A DNA stretch of 16,899 nt. Source: an uncultured Erysipelotrichaceae bacterium (GTDB taxonomy: Bacteria; Bacillota_I; Bacilli_A; Erysipelotrichales; Erysipelotrichaceae). Position numbers and translations under genes: made by a program. Position 1 is the stretch's first letter, and the number at the start of each line of letters is the position of its first letter. Below are positions 1-7,738 of this stretch, piece after piece. The stretch is from positions 1 through 16,899 of the forward strand of contig CAMWMY010000005.1 of the NCBI GenBank assembly GCA_947175465.1, read 5' to 3'. The notes below the pieces were generated by a model that made no database searches, was not told the origin of the DNA, and saw only the letters and a list, made by a program, of their open reading frames with translations.

Positions 1-80
1 TTTTTTTTTTAAAAAATTTTTTTTAATTTTATTTTTTTTTTTTTAAAAAAAAAAAAATTTTTTTTTTTTTTTTTTTTTTT
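1..80. repeat. Low-complexity poly(T)/poly(A) tract
   Basis: These 80 bases contain only A and T. They include a T13 run (32-44), an A13 run (45-57) and a T23 run (58-80), so the A run could fold onto either flanking T run. This could be a strong AT terminator of an upstream gene, a phase-variable homopolymer, or an assembly artefact at a contig end. The sequence alone cannot decide. Confidence 0.8.
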
Positions 81-114
81 GCATTTGTTTTTATTGTTTA
101 TTTTTTGTTTAGTA

Positions 115-159
115 TTGTATATTGAAAATTTATATGATATATTGAATACGTAGTATAAT
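115..159 (+). promoter_or_regulatory. Candidate promoter(s) of the surface protein gene
   Basis: Two sigma-A-like arrangements lie upstream of the surface protein gene. One is TTGTAT (115-120) with a 17-nt spacer to TATATT (138-143). The other is a perfect TATAAT (154-159) without a convincing -35 box at the right distance. Either would give a 5' untranslated region shorter than about 50 nt. The region is so AT-rich that chance matches are likely. The purine-rich AGGGAG at 181-186 serves as ribosome binding site for the ATG at 191. Confidence 0.4.
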
Positions 160-190
160 TTATAAACACTATGAAAGGGAAGGGAGTTAT

Positions 191-2233
191 ATGAAGAAAA
201 AACTAAAAATAACAACAGTAGCGGCTTTATCAACAATAATGGTTGCTAATTCAGCTGGAAGTATTTTTGCCGAAAATGAAGTAACAACGCAACAATATAC
301 TTCTGAAGATTATAAGGAAGAGGAAAATTATGAGCATGTAGAAGAAGTATCAAAAGAAAGCACGCTAGAAGATGTGCCATTAGAAGAACAATACTTTCCA
401 GATGAAACATTTCGAAATTATGTAGCAAGATATGATACGAATAAAAACCTTATTTTAGAAAAAGCAGAATTAGATGCAGTTATAAAGATAAATGGTTTAC
501 CAAATTCTATTACAAGTTTGAAAGGGGTTGAATATTTTAAAAATTTAGAATATCTTAATGCTATGCGTTTACCGAATATAAAAGAAGCTGATTTTACAAG
601 TAATCAAAAATTGAAAAATTTGTATCTAGATTTTTCAGGGATAAAAAATGTTAATGTCAGTGGCTTAAATAATTTAAAAGATTTTCGTATATCTCATAGT
701 ACAAACTTAGAAGTTATAAACCTAGGGGATAATATGTCCAATTTAGAAAATTTCGATATTTATCACTGCCCTAATTTAAGAGAGATCATAGGATGGGATT
801 CTTTAGCTACAGGATTAAAAGATTTGCGAATGAATAGTAGTTATTATGAGGAAGATCACCCTAATTATGAGTATGCAGGATCAACTGTTAAAGGGGTGGA
901 TTTAACTAAATTCCAACAATTGAAAATACTTACTATAGGATATACTGACTCAGAAACTCCTATGGCTTTAGCATGGGTGCACCTAGATAACCTATCATTG
1001 GAAAATTTTTTTATAAACTTAAATAAGAACAAAGATAGCGTTGTCGTAATGGATAAAAAAGGAGCAGCTATCGAAGAAAGAGATACAGATTTAGTTTTCA
1101 AATTTGAAGATAAATTTCCTGGGTTTGATGCAAGCAGAGCGAAGGTAACTGATGGAGCTATTTATGATGAAAACACAGGGCAGGTAACAAGAACAAGTCC
1201 TAATGTTACGTACACATATGATTGTGGTTTTGTGAATGATAATATTTACCAGAAAAACTTTATTATGAATGTAACATTAAAGTTTACTCCTTATACAGAA
1301 ATATACACTCCGGCAACAAAAAGACTTAGTGTTCCGCAAGGAACTACCTTATCCATAGAAGCAGCCGAAATGATTGCGAATAAAGAGGATATGCCTGCGA
1401 ATACTCAGTATGAATGGAAGACAGTAATTACAGATACAACAACGCTAGGAGAAAAAAGAGGTACGATAACTGTAAGTTATCCAGATGGAACATCTGAAGA
1501 TGTAGAAGCTATTATTGATGTTGTAGAGGCACCTCTTGCTACTCTTTATACACCAGAGATAGATCCAAACGGAATTACAACGGATCAAGGAGTAAGACCA
1601 TCAGAAGAAGAAATAAAAGCGAAAATCACGAATTTAAATCAGTTACCTGCGGATACAAAATATGAATGGCAAGAAATAAATGAGCATCAACCAGGAGAAC
1701 AGTTAGGAAAAATAAAAGTTACTTATCCAGATGGTAGCTTAGATGAAAATGTAGAAATGAAAGTATATGTTCGCTTTTATAATGAAATGTATGAACCAGA
1801 GATGAATGCAACAGGTATGACAACTTATTTAGGGGAAATACCAGTAGTAGAGAAAATTAAAGAAGTTATTAGTAATGCGAATACATTCCCAGAAGGAACA
1901 AGTTATAGTTGGAAGAGTTTAGATGTAAGTACTTTAGGAAAAACAACAGGAATTGCTGCAGTAATATATCCAGATGAATCTGTAGATGAAGTAAGTATAG
2001 AAGTTTTAGTAGAAGAAAAAGTACAAGAACCAGGAGAAGATGAAAATAAGCCCTCTAATCCAGATACGCCAATAGACCCTACGTTACCAGAAGAACCAGC
2101 GCAACCAGGAGGTAGTATTGAAGGGGTACAAACAGGAGATGCAACGCAAGCTGGCGTATGGGCTACAATTATGGGTGGTTCTATAGGAATCCTTGCTTAT
2201 TTAAAAAGAAAGAAAAAGAATTTTCATATTTAA
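191..2233 (+). CDS. Cell-wall-anchored LRR/Rib-repeat surface protein
   Basis: Predicted secreted, sortase-anchored surface protein of 680 residues. Residues 1-27 look like a signal peptide (KKKLK, hydrophobic core, likely cut after SIFA). An acidic stretch follows. FPDETFRNYV (69-78) and an EF-hand-like DTNKNLILEKAE (82-93) form the module that often precedes leucine-rich repeats in Bacillota surface proteins, and irregular LRRs run from about 107 to 290. Three tandem 81-residue repeats begin at Y372, Y453 and Y534; each has a Y-x-P start, a P-x-x-T-x-Y-x-W motif and a YPD motif near the end, resembling Rib/alpha-like domains. A Pro/Glu-rich linker leads to VQTGD (646-650), a hydrophobic segment and KRKKK. 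AGA and ATA codons are common here, unlike the CGT-rich ribosomal genes. Adhesion or host binding is a guess; the ligand is unknown. No sortase gene is in the window. Confidence 0.85.
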   Translation: MKKKLKITTVAALSTIMVANSAGSIFAENEVTTQQYTSEDYKEEENYEHVEEVSKESTLEDVPLEEQYFPDETFRNYVARYDTNKNLILEKAELDAVIKINGLPNSITSLKGVEYFKNLEYLNAMRLPNIKEADFTSNQKLKNLYLDFSGIKNVNVSGLNNLKDFRISHSTNLEVINLGDNMSNLENFDIYHCPNLREIIGWDSLATGLKDLRMNSSYYEEDHPNYEYAGSTVKGVDLTKFQQLKILTIGYTDSETPMALAWVHLDNLSLENFFINLNKNKDSVVVMDKKGAAIEERDTDLVFKFEDKFPGFDASRAKVTDGAIYDENTGQVTRTSPNVTYTYDCGFVNDNIYQKNFIMNVTLKFTPYTEIYTPATKRLSVPQGTTLSIEAAEMIANKEDMPANTQYEWKTVITDTTTLGEKRGTITVSYPDGTSEDVEAIIDVVEAPLATLYTPEIDPNGITTDQGVRPSEEEIKAKITNLNQLPADTKYEWQEINEHQPGEQLGKIKVTYPDGSLDENVEMKVYVRFYNEMYEPEMNATGMTTYLGEIPVVEKIKEVISNANTFPEGTSYSWKSLDVSTLGKTTGIAAVIYPDESVDEVSIEVLVEEKVQEPGEDENKPSNPDTPIDPTLPEEPAQPGGSIEGVQTGDATQAGVWATIMGGSIGILAYLKRKKKNFHI

Positions 2234-2238
2234 AAGCT

Positions 2239-2267
2239 AAGTGATGTCATCATAGGCATCACTTTTT
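2239..2267 (+). terminator. Rho-independent terminator after the surface protein gene
   Basis: AAGTGATGTC (2239-2248) pairs with GGCATCACTT (2255-2264) around a 6-nt loop, giving 10 pairs including one G-U. The T run 2263-2267 follows. It begins six bases after the surface protein stop codon and separates that gene from the ribosomal operon. Confidence 0.85.
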
Positions 2268-2400
2268 GTATACATGAAAATCACTAGCTAAGTTAGCAAA
2301 GATTTACTACTTTTTAATGGTTAATTATAAGAAAAAATTTAGAGCTTTTAAATGCAAGTTACAAGCAAGTTAAATTATAAATAAAATTAAGAAAAAAGCC
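2268..2400 (+). other. AT-rich intergenic region with UP-like element and short repeats
   Basis: No gene is visible here. The 28 bases before the -35 box (2373-2400) are A-rich and could act as an UP element binding the alpha-subunit C-terminal domains. The octamer GCAAGTTA occurs twice (2354-2361 and 2365-2372), offset by 11 bases or about one helical turn. GCTAA-G-TTAGC (2287-2297) is a small palindrome. Any protein-binding role is speculative. Confidence 0.4.
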
Positions 2401-2429
2401 TTGAAATATGTATTTATATTTGCTATAAT
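2401..2429 (+). promoter_or_regulatory. Sigma-A-type promoter of the ribosomal protein operon
   Basis: TTGAAA (2401-2406), a 17-nt spacer and a perfect TATAAT (2424-2429) preceded by TGC, an extended -10 motif. Transcription should begin near 2436. This is the strongest promoter-like sequence in the window and fits a gene set that is heavily expressed. I found no comparable promoter between the later genes. Confidence 0.88.
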
Positions 2430-2437
2430 CATCATAT

Positions 2438-2521
2438 GACTGCGTGGACATGCGAGGTTGCTGACACACTGAAAGACGTTGTCATGGATAGGTGTGTTGG
2501 GGAATTCGTATCGAGCGAGTC
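2438..2521 (+). promoter_or_regulatory. Structured 5' leader of the S10 operon, candidate r-protein leader
   Basis: The untranslated leader between the promoter and rpsJ is GC-richer than its surroundings and can fold. CTGACACAC (2461-2469) pairs with GTGTGTTGG (2492-2500) in a 9-pair helix with two G-U pairs. An outer helix joins GACT and CG (2438-2441, 2443-2444) to CGAGTC (2516-2521) with G2442 bulged. TGAC (2462-2465) could instead pair with GTCA (2481-2484), so a switch is possible. Leaders of S10 operons are known targets of autoregulation by a ribosomal protein, L4 in E. coli, and other leader types exist in Bacillota. The ligand here is unknown. I see no hairpin plus T run inside it, so control by translation or an internal fold is as likely as attenuation. 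Confidence 0.55.
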
Positions 2522-2554
2522 TATAATCTATATAGGCGAAAGGAGAATATATTC

Positions 2555-2866
2555 ATGGCAAAAAATAGCGTAAGAATTCGCTTAAAAGCTTATGAGCACA
2601 GAATTTTAGATGCTTCAGCAGAAAAAATCGTGCAAGCAGCACAAGCTCACGGTGCTAAGAAAATTGTTGGACCTGTACCTCTTCCAACTGAAAAGCAAGT
2701 AGTTACTATCTTGCGTGCGGTACACAAATATAAAGACTCTCGTGAACAATTCGAAATGAGAACTCACAAACGTTTAATTGAGATTGTTGGCCCTACGGCA
2801 GAAACTATCGATTCATTGAGTCGTTTAGAACTTCCAAGTGGTGTTGACATCGAAATTAAGCTTTAG
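2555..2866 (+). CDS. rpsJ: 30S ribosomal protein S10
   Basis: S10 (uS10) of the 30S head, also the NusE partner of NusB in antitermination. The protein has 103 residues, close to the usual length. It starts [18 protein letters not shown] and includes the family motif [10 protein letters not shown]. The ATG at 2555 is chosen because AGGAGA (2541-2546) lies 8 nt upstream and homology begins there; an in-frame GTG at 2492 would translate the leader RNA and is not credible. It is the first gene of the operon, and rplC follows after 11 nt. Ends with TAG. Confidence 0.98.
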   Translation: MAKNSVRIRLKAYEHRILDASAEKIVQAAQAHGAKKIVGPVPLPTEKQVVTILRAVHKYKDSREQFEMRTHKRLIEIVGPTAETIDSLSRLELPSGVDIEIKL

Positions 2867-2877
2867 GAGGTGGCGAC

Positions 2878-3564
2878 ATGAAAGGAATTTTAGGACGTAA
2901 ACTTGGGATGACTCAAGTGTTTACAGAAGATGGAATCTTACTTCCTGTAACAGTAGTAGAAGCTTGCCCAAATGTAGTATTACAACAAAAAACGATGGAA
3001 AATGATGGGTATGAAGCTACACAATTAGGATTTGAAGATGTAAAAGAAACACGTAGTACAAAAGCTAGTAAAGGTCATGCATCTAAAGCAAATACAAATG
3101 CGAAACGTTTCGTAAGAGAATTTCGTGGAAATGACTTTGCAGAATTAACATTAGGTAGCGAAGTAAAAGTTGATTTATTTGCTGCTGGTGATATCGTAGA
3201 TGTAATTGGAACTTCAAAAGGAAAAGGGTTTAGCGGTACAATTGTTCGTAATAATGCAAAAATTGGACCTAAATCACACGGTTCTGGACACCACAGACAC
3301 ATTGGTTCTTTAGCAACTCTAGGGATTACTTCAAGAGCTGGTAAAATTTCTAAAGGGACTGTAATGGCTGGACAAGAAGGTGGTTACAGAACGACAAACA
3401 AAAACCTTGAAGTTATTAAAGTGGATGTTGAAAACAACTACTTATTAATTAAAGGGAATGTGCCTGGACCAAAACGTGGTTTTGTTATGGTACAACATGC
3501 AAAAAGTGCAAAAGCAAATAAAGGTGCTACTGCATTAATTGATTATACGAAAGAGGAGGAATAG
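2878..3564 (+). CDS. rplC: 50S ribosomal protein L3
   Basis: L3 (uL3), an early 23S rRNA assembly protein whose central extension reaches toward the peptidyl transferase centre. KGILGRKLGMTQVF at the start, KGKGFSG, GPKSHGSGHHRH and IKGNVPGPKRG near the end are family signatures. It has 228 residues against roughly 209 in most bacteria, partly because of a C-terminal tail (VQHAKSAKANKG and on). The central loop is unusual: where B. subtilis-type L3 has a VFKxKRLAGRMGG-like motif, this one reads KISKGTVMAGQEGG. Gln166 in MAGQ aligns with the glutamine that is methylated in E. coli. GGAGG at 2867-2871 gives the start. Ends with TAG. Confidence 0.98.
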   Translation: MKGILGRKLGMTQVFTEDGILLPVTVVEACPNVVLQQKTMENDGYEATQLGFEDVKETRSTKASKGHASKANTNAKRFVREFRGNDFAELTLGSEVKVDLFAAGDIVDVIGTSKGKGFSGTIVRNNAKIGPKSHGSGHHRHIGSLATLGITSRAGKISKGTVMAGQEGGYRTTNKNLEVIKVDVENNYLLIKGNVPGPKRGFVMVQHAKSAKANKGATALIDYTKEEE

Positions 3565-3567
3565 AAG

Positions 3568-4197
3568 ATGCCTAACATGGTCGTATTAAGCCAAGAAGGT
3601 AAAAAGTTACGCGAAATAACTTTGAATCCAGAAATATTTGGCATCGAGCCAAATCAACAATGTATCTTTGATGCTATTGTTATGCAACGTGCATCTCTTC
3701 GTCAAGGGACACATGATACAAAAACACGTACAGAAGTACGTGGTGGTGGACGTAAACCTTGGCGTCAAAAAGGGACAGGACGTGCTCGTCAAGGAAGTAT
3801 CCGTGCTACACAATGGAGAGGTGGAGGAACTGTATTTGGACCTACACCACGTAGCTACAGTTACCGTTTAAACAAAAAAGTACGTCGTTTAGCGTTGAAA
3901 TCTGTTTTATCAGAAAAAGTATTAGAACAAAATATGGTTGTTGTAGATGCATTACGTTTAGAAGCTCCAAAAACAAAAGCGTTTAATGAAATTGTTACAG
4001 CAATCAATGCTACTAAAAAAACATTATTCGTAGTATCTGGAAATGAAGATTTTGGAAATGCATTCTTATCTATGAGAAACATCCCTTCAATGATGATGTT
4101 AACTGCTGATGGGATCAATGTTTATGACATTGTAAATGCTAACAAAATTGTCTTTACAGAAGCTGCTGTTAAAGATGTTGAGGAGGCATTAGGGTAA
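3568..4197 (+). CDS. rplD: 50S ribosomal protein L4
   Basis: L4 (uL4) binds 23S rRNA and lines the exit tunnel with an extended loop. The loop is recognisable as [20 protein letters not shown] followed by [10 protein letters not shown]. Length is 209 residues, as usual. In E. coli L4 also represses its own S10 operon by acting on the leader; whether this protein does so is unknown. It lies 3 nt after rplC and its stop codon overlaps the rplW start as TAATG. Confidence 0.98.
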   Translation: MPNMVVLSQEGKKLREITLNPEIFGIEPNQQCIFDAIVMQRASLRQGTHDTKTRTEVRGGGRKPWRQKGTGRARQGSIRATQWRGGGTVFGPTPRSYSYRLNKKVRRLALKSVLSEKVLEQNMVVVDALRLEAPKTKAFNEIVTAINATKKTLFVVSGNEDFGNAFLSMRNIPSMMMLTADGINVYDIVNANKIVFTEAAVKDVEEALG

Positions 4198-4496
4198 TGA
4201 AGAATTATAGAGATATTATTATTCGTCCAATCATTACTGAGAAATCAATGAAATGTATGGATGCTGATAACAAAATTACGTTTGAAGTAAAAAAAGGTAC
4301 AAATAAAACAGAAATCCGTCAAGCAGTAGAATCCATTTTTAAAGTAAAGGTTGAAAAAGTAAATACAGTTAATGTAAAACCTAAAAAGAAAAGAATGGGT
4401 AAATATGTAGGAAAAACAAAAGCGATACATAAAGCTATTGTTAAAATTGCTGCAGGACAAGATATCGATTTATTTGCAGATAATACAGAAAAATAA
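4197..4496 (+). CDS. rplW: 50S ribosomal protein L23
   Basis: L23 (uL23) sits at the tunnel exit and docks trigger factor and the signal recognition particle. The protein has 99 residues and starts with the family motif [13 protein letters not shown]; the RNA-binding loop [19 protein letters not shown] is present. The ATG shares its A with the rplD TAA stop, with GAGGAGG just inside the end of rplD as ribosome binding site, so the two are probably translationally coupled. It is followed by the longest gap of the operon (57 nt). Confidence 0.98.
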   Translation: MKNYRDIIIRPIITEKSMKCMDADNKITFEVKKGTNKTEIRQAVESIFKVKVEKVNTVNVKPKKKRMGKYVGKTKAIHKAIVKIAAGQDIDLFADNTEK

Positions 4497-4500
4497 GAAA

Positions 4501-4525
4501 TCAGGAAGAAGACGCTATTTCCTGA
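4501..4525 (+). other. Hairpin in the rplW-rplB gap
   Basis: TCAGGAA (4501-4507) and TTCCTGA (4519-4525) are perfect inverted repeats around an 11-base loop, immediately after the rplW stop. No T run follows, so this is not an intrinsic terminator. It may be an RNA processing or stability element, or a protein-binding site. The rplB ribosome binding site (AAGGAGG, 4538-4544) lies outside the hairpin. Confidence 0.5.
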
Positions 4526-4553
4526 ATAAATATGCGTAAGGAGGAGAAAATCC

Positions 4554-5387
4554 ATGGCAATTAAGAAATATAAGCCGACCACTCCAGGTCGTCGTAATAT
4601 GACAAGCTTGACTTTTGATGAAATTACAGTAAGTAAACCAGAAAAGTCATTGCTAGCACCTTTACATGGAAAAGGTGGTCGTAATAACAATGGACGTATT
4701 ACTACACGTCATCAAGGTGGAGGTCATAAACGTGCATATCGTATTATTGACTTCAAAAGAAATAAAGACAATATTCCAGCAAAAGTTGCAACGATTGAGT
4801 ATGATCCAAACCGTTCAGCAAATATTGCGTTATTACACTACGTAGATGGTGAAAAACGTTATATTTTAGCTCCTAAAGGTTTAACTGTAGGAACAATGGT
4901 TAGCTCAGGAAAAGGTGCTGACATTAAAGTTGGAAACTGTTTAGAAATGAGAGATATGCCAGAAGGTACTTTCATTCACAATATTGAATTAAAACCAGGA
5001 AAAGGTGGGCAATTAGCTCGTTCTGCAGGGGTGTCTGCACAAATTCTTGGGATTGAAGAAAAATATGTAATTATCCGCTTAGCTTCCGGTGAGGTTCGTA
5101 AAATCTTATCGAATTGTCGTGCGACTATCGGTCAAGTAGGAAATGAAGATCACAGCTTAGTTAACTTAGGAAAAGCAGGGCGTAGCCGTTGGAAAGGAAT
5201 CCGTCCTACTGTTCGTGGGTCAGTTATGAACCCTAACGATCACCCTCATGGTGGTGGGGAAGGACGTACACCAATTGGACGTAAATCTCCTATGACACCT
5301 TGGGGTAAAAAAGCTATGGGTGTGAAAACTCGTAAGAATAAGCTTGCATCGACTAAATTAATTGTACGTCGTCGTAATGACAAATAG
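4554..5387 (+). CDS. rplB: 50S ribosomal protein L2
   Basis: L2 (uL2), a primary 23S rRNA-binding protein needed for subunit joining and peptidyl transfer. It has 277 residues, the usual length. The start [16 protein letters not shown], the OB-fold region ([17 protein letters not shown]) and the C-terminal [11 protein letters not shown] signature near residue 230, followed by PIGRKSP, are all present. This histidine-rich loop approaches the peptidyl transferase centre. AAGGAGG lies 9 nt before the ATG, and rpsS follows after 20 nt. Confidence 0.99.
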   Translation: MAIKKYKPTTPGRRNMTSLTFDEITVSKPEKSLLAPLHGKGGRNNNGRITTRHQGGGHKRAYRIIDFKRNKDNIPAKVATIEYDPNRSANIALLHYVDGEKRYILAPKGLTVGTMVSSGKGADIKVGNCLEMRDMPEGTFIHNIELKPGKGGQLARSAGVSAQILGIEEKYVIIRLASGEVRKILSNCRATIGQVGNEDHSLVNLGKAGRSRWKGIRPTVRGSVMNPNDHPHGGGEGRTPIGRKSPMTPWGKKAMGVKTRKNKLASTKLIVRRRNDK

Positions 5388-5407
5388 GCAAAGGAGGAAA
5401 TGAGAAA

Positions 5408-5686
5408 ATGAGTCGTAGTTTGAAAAAAGGACCATTCTGTGATGACCACTTAATGAAAAAAGTGGAAGCATTGAATGAGTCAGGTAAAAAAGAAGTAATT
5501 AAGACTTGGTCACGTCGTTCAACTATATTCCCACAATTTGTGGAACATACTTTTGCCGTTTACAATGGAAAAGAACATATCCCTGTATATGTAACTGAAG
5601 ATATGGTAGGACATAAATTAGGTGAGTTTGTTCCTACAAGAAAATATACAGGTCATGGTGATGACGACAAGAAAGCGAAAAGATAG
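5408..5686 (+). CDS. rpsS: 30S ribosomal protein S19
   Basis: S19 (uS19) of the 30S head, paired with S13 and contacting the A-site finger and tRNA region. It has 92 residues. [14 protein letters not shown] at the start, [13 protein letters not shown] and the end motif [14 protein letters not shown] are typical. AAGGAGG (5392-5398) precedes the ATG by 9 nt. The stop TAG overlaps the Shine-Dalgarno sequence of rplV. Confidence 0.98.
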   Translation: MSRSLKKGPFCDDHLMKKVEALNESGKKEVIKTWSRRSTIFPQFVEHTFAVYNGKEHIPVYVTEDMVGHKLGEFVPTRKYTGHGDDDKKAKR

Positions 5687-5699
5687 GAGGAATATGATG

Positions 5700-6035
5700 A
5701 TGGAAGTAAAAGCAACAGCAAAAACATTACGTATCCCACCTAGAAAAGCACGTTTAGTAATTGATTTGATACGTGGGAAAGATATTGAAGAAGCAGCAGC
5801 TATCTTAAAATTTACACCTAATGCAGCAGCAACTTCAATTGCAAAAGTTTTAAAATCTGCAATCGCAAATGCAGTGAACAATCATGGTTTAGATGAAGAA
5901 AAATTATACGTGAAAGCATGTTACGCAAATGAAGGTGTTACTTTAAAACGTTTCATGCCACGTGCTAAAGGATCTGCAAGTGCAATTCATAAACGTACCA
6001 GCCACATTACCGTTGTGGTTGATGAACGTAATTAA
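5700..6035 (+). CDS. rplV: 50S ribosomal protein L22
   Basis: L22 (uL22) contributes a beta-hairpin to the exit tunnel near the macrolide site. [17 protein letters not shown] and [10 protein letters not shown] near the end are family signatures; the tunnel hairpin is [18 protein letters not shown]. Three in-frame ATGs stand in a row at 5694, 5697 and 5700 behind AGGAGG (5685-5690). I chose 5700 (111 residues) since [12 protein letters not shown] aligns with usual L22 starts and the 9-nt spacing is good; 5694 would add two methionines. An upstream ATG at 5622 lies inside rpsS and is rejected. Confidence 0.95.
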   Translation: MEVKATAKTLRIPPRKARLVIDLIRGKDIEEAAAILKFTPNAAATSIAKVLKSAIANAVNNHGLDEEKLYVKACYANEGVTLKRFMPRAKGSASAIHKRTSHITVVVDERN

Positions 6036-6046
6036 GGAGGTAGCCC

Positions 6047-6817
6047 ATGGGACAAAAAGTAAGTCCGATCGGTTTGCGTGTTGGTATCATCCGTGATTGG
6101 GAATCAAGATGGTATGCTGACAAAAATTATGCCGATTTATTATTAGAAGATGTTAAAATTCGTGAATTCTTATTTAAAGAATTAAAAGCTGCTTCAGTTT
6201 CAAGAATCGAAATTGAACGTTCAAAAAATCGTGTTGAGGTTATGATACGTACAGCTCGTCCTGGAGTAATCATAGGAACAAACGGTGAAAATATTGAAAA
6301 CTTAAAGAAAAAATTAGAAAAATTAACACAAGGTAAAAATGTTTACATTAAAGTGTTAGAGATTGCAAACCCTGATTTGGATGCGAAATTAGTAGCAAGA
6401 AGCATTGCTGATCAGTTAGAACAACGTGCTAGTTTTAGAACAGCACAGAAAAAAGCAATTCAAAGAACTATGCGTTGTGGTGCAAAAGGAATTAAAACAG
6501 CAGTGTCTGGTCGTTTAGGTGGTGCTGATATGGCACGTACTGAAGGATATGCTGAAGGTGTTGTACCTTTACATACACTTCGTGCTGATATTGATTACGC
6601 TTGGGAAGAAGCACATACAACTTATGGACGTTTAGGTGTTAAAGTTTGGATTTGTCGTGGAGAAGTATTACCAGGACAAATGGTTACTGAACCAGAAGCT
6701 CCTAAAAATCCACCTATGGATAAACGTCGTCGTAGAAATAACAACAACCGTAATCAAAACAATAAAAATGTTAAACCAAAAGCGGCAAGTGCTCCAACTG
6801 CACAAGGAGGGAACTAA
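6047..6817 (+). CDS. rpsC: 30S ribosomal protein S3 with long C-terminal tail
   Basis: S3 (uS3) lines the mRNA entry tunnel of the 30S subunit and helps unwind mRNA. It starts [19 protein letters not shown] and carries a KH domain whose GxxG loop is G77-T-N-G80. The C-terminal domain ends with the usual [10 protein letters not shown]. The protein has 256 residues against about 218 in B. subtilis; the excess is a tail rich in Arg, Asn, Lys and Ala ([15 protein letters not shown] and on), probably disordered and RNA-binding. AAGGAGG lies 6 nt before the ATG. rplP follows after 3 nt. Confidence 0.98.
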   Translation: MGQKVSPIGLRVGIIRDWESRWYADKNYADLLLEDVKIREFLFKELKAASVSRIEIERSKNRVEVMIRTARPGVIIGTNGENIENLKKKLEKLTQGKNVYIKVLEIANPDLDAKLVARSIADQLEQRASFRTAQKKAIQRTMRCGAKGIKTAVSGRLGGADMARTEGYAEGVVPLHTLRADIDYAWEEAHTTYGRLGVKVWICRGEVLPGQMVTEPEAPKNPPMDKRRRRNNNNRNQNNKNVKPKAASAPTAQGGN

Positions 6818-6820
6818 TTT

Positions 6821-7237
6821 ATGTTAATGCCAAAAAGAACTAAATATAGAAGACCTCACCGTTTAAGCTATGAAGGACGTGCTAAAGCAGGTCGTGAAGT
6901 ATCCTTTGGTGAATATGGTTTAATGGCAGATACAGGTAACTATGTAAGTAACCGTCAAATTGAGGCTGCTCGTATTGCGATGACACGTTATATGAAACGT
7001 GGTGGGAAAGTTTGGATTCGTATTTTCCCTCATTTAGCAAGAACGAAAAAACCATTAGAAGTACGTATGGGTTCTGGGAAAGGGGCACCTGAAGGTTGGG
7101 TAGCTGTTGTAAAACCAGGACGTGTTATGTTTGAAATTGCTGGTGTAAGTGAAGAAGTAGCTCGTGAGGCATTCCGTCTTGCTGCTCATAAATTGCCAGT
7201 AAAAACAAAATTTGTTGTTAGAAAAGGAGACAAGTAA
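6821..7237 (+). CDS. rplP: 50S ribosomal protein L16
   Basis: L16 (uL16) binds late to the 50S subunit near the A-site tRNA. The protein has 138 residues. [14 protein letters not shown] matches the common MLxPKR start, and [18 protein letters not shown] is the signature loop that includes the arginine-rich approach to the peptidyl transferase centre. AAGGAGGG (6804-6811) is 9 nt before the ATG at 6821, which favours it over the ATG at 6827. Confidence 0.98.
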   Translation: MLMPKRTKYRRPHRLSYEGRAKAGREVSFGEYGLMADTGNYVSNRQIEAARIAMTRYMKRGGKVWIRIFPHLARTKKPLEVRMGSGKGAPEGWVAVVKPGRVMFEIAGVSEEVAREAFRLAAHKLPVKTKFVVRKGDK

Positions 7238-7239
7238 TT

Positions 7240-7440
7240 ATGACAGCGAAAGAGATCAGAGAAAAAAGCAATACTGAATTATTACAAGAGATCGACACGC
7301 TTAAAGATGAACTTTTTAATCTTCGTTTCCAACAAGCTACTGGTCAATTAACAAACACTGCTCGTATGAGAACAGTAAAGAAAACAATTGCCCGTATCAA
7401 AACTGTGATGACTGAGCGTGAGCTTAGCAATCAGGATTAA
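7240..7440 (+). CDS. rpmC: 50S ribosomal protein L29
   Basis: L29 (uL29), a small two-helix protein beside the tunnel exit next to L23. Its 66 residues match the family: [20 protein letters not shown] then [13 protein letters not shown] and an arginine-rich second helix ending in MTERE. The ribosome binding site AAAGGAGA lies inside the end of rplP, with a 2-nt gap between the genes. Confidence 0.97.
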   Translation: MTAKEIREKSNTELLQEIDTLKDELFNLRFQQATGQLTNTARMRTVKKTIARIKTVMTERELSNQD

Positions 7441-7457
7441 GGAGGATCAATTAAGTT

Positions 7458-7718
7458 ATGGAAAGATCTAACCGTAAAGTTTATCGTGGAACTGTCGTTT
7501 CTGATAAAATGGATAAAACAATTACTGTAGTAGTAGAAACTAAGAAAACGCATCCATTATATGGAAAGCGTGTAAAATATTCTAAGAAGTTCAAGGCTCA
7601 TGACGAAAACAATGAAGCTAATATCGGAGATAAAGTAATGATTATGGAAACTCGTCCATTATCAGCTACAAAACGTTTCCGTTTAGTGAAAATCGTCGAA
7701 AAAGCTGTTGTGCTCTAG
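7458..7718 (+). CDS. rpsQ: 30S ribosomal protein S17
   Basis: S17 (uS17), an OB-fold primary binder of 16S rRNA. It has 86 residues. [19 protein letters not shown] at the start, [19 protein letters not shown] in the long loop and [14 protein letters not shown] near the end are diagnostic. AAGGAGG overlaps the rpmC stop region, 12 nt before the ATG. It is the last gene of the classical S10 block; no terminator separates it from rplN. Confidence 0.98.
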   Translation: MERSNRKVYRGTVVSDKMDKTITVVVETKKTHPLYGKRVKYSKKFKAHDENNEANIGDKVMIMETRPLSATKRFRLVKIVEKAVVL

Positions 7719-7738
7719 GACGCTAGGAGGTAACATTC

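Noticed and set aside
9..236. Reverse-strand reading frame over the homopolymers
   Set aside because: It encodes runs of Lys and Phe from poly(A/T) and overlaps the surface protein start; no sign of a real protein.
1301..2030. Possible DNA-level tandem repeat in the surface protein gene
   Set aside because: The three 81-residue units are similar in protein motifs but diverged in DNA, so this is a domain repeat rather than a recent DNA duplication.
2497..2527. Second TATAAT (2522-2527) as an extra rpsJ promoter
   Set aside because: The best -35 candidate TTGGGG is poor and the spacer is 19 nt; the promoter at 2401-2429 is far better.
2492..2554. N-terminal extension of rpsJ from a GTG
   Set aside because: It would translate the structured leader, has no homology to S10, and the ATG at 2555 has a good ribosome binding site.
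3638..3871. Overlapping + strand frame within rplD
   Set aside because: It lies wholly inside a clearly conserved L4 gene, in another frame, with no recognisable product.
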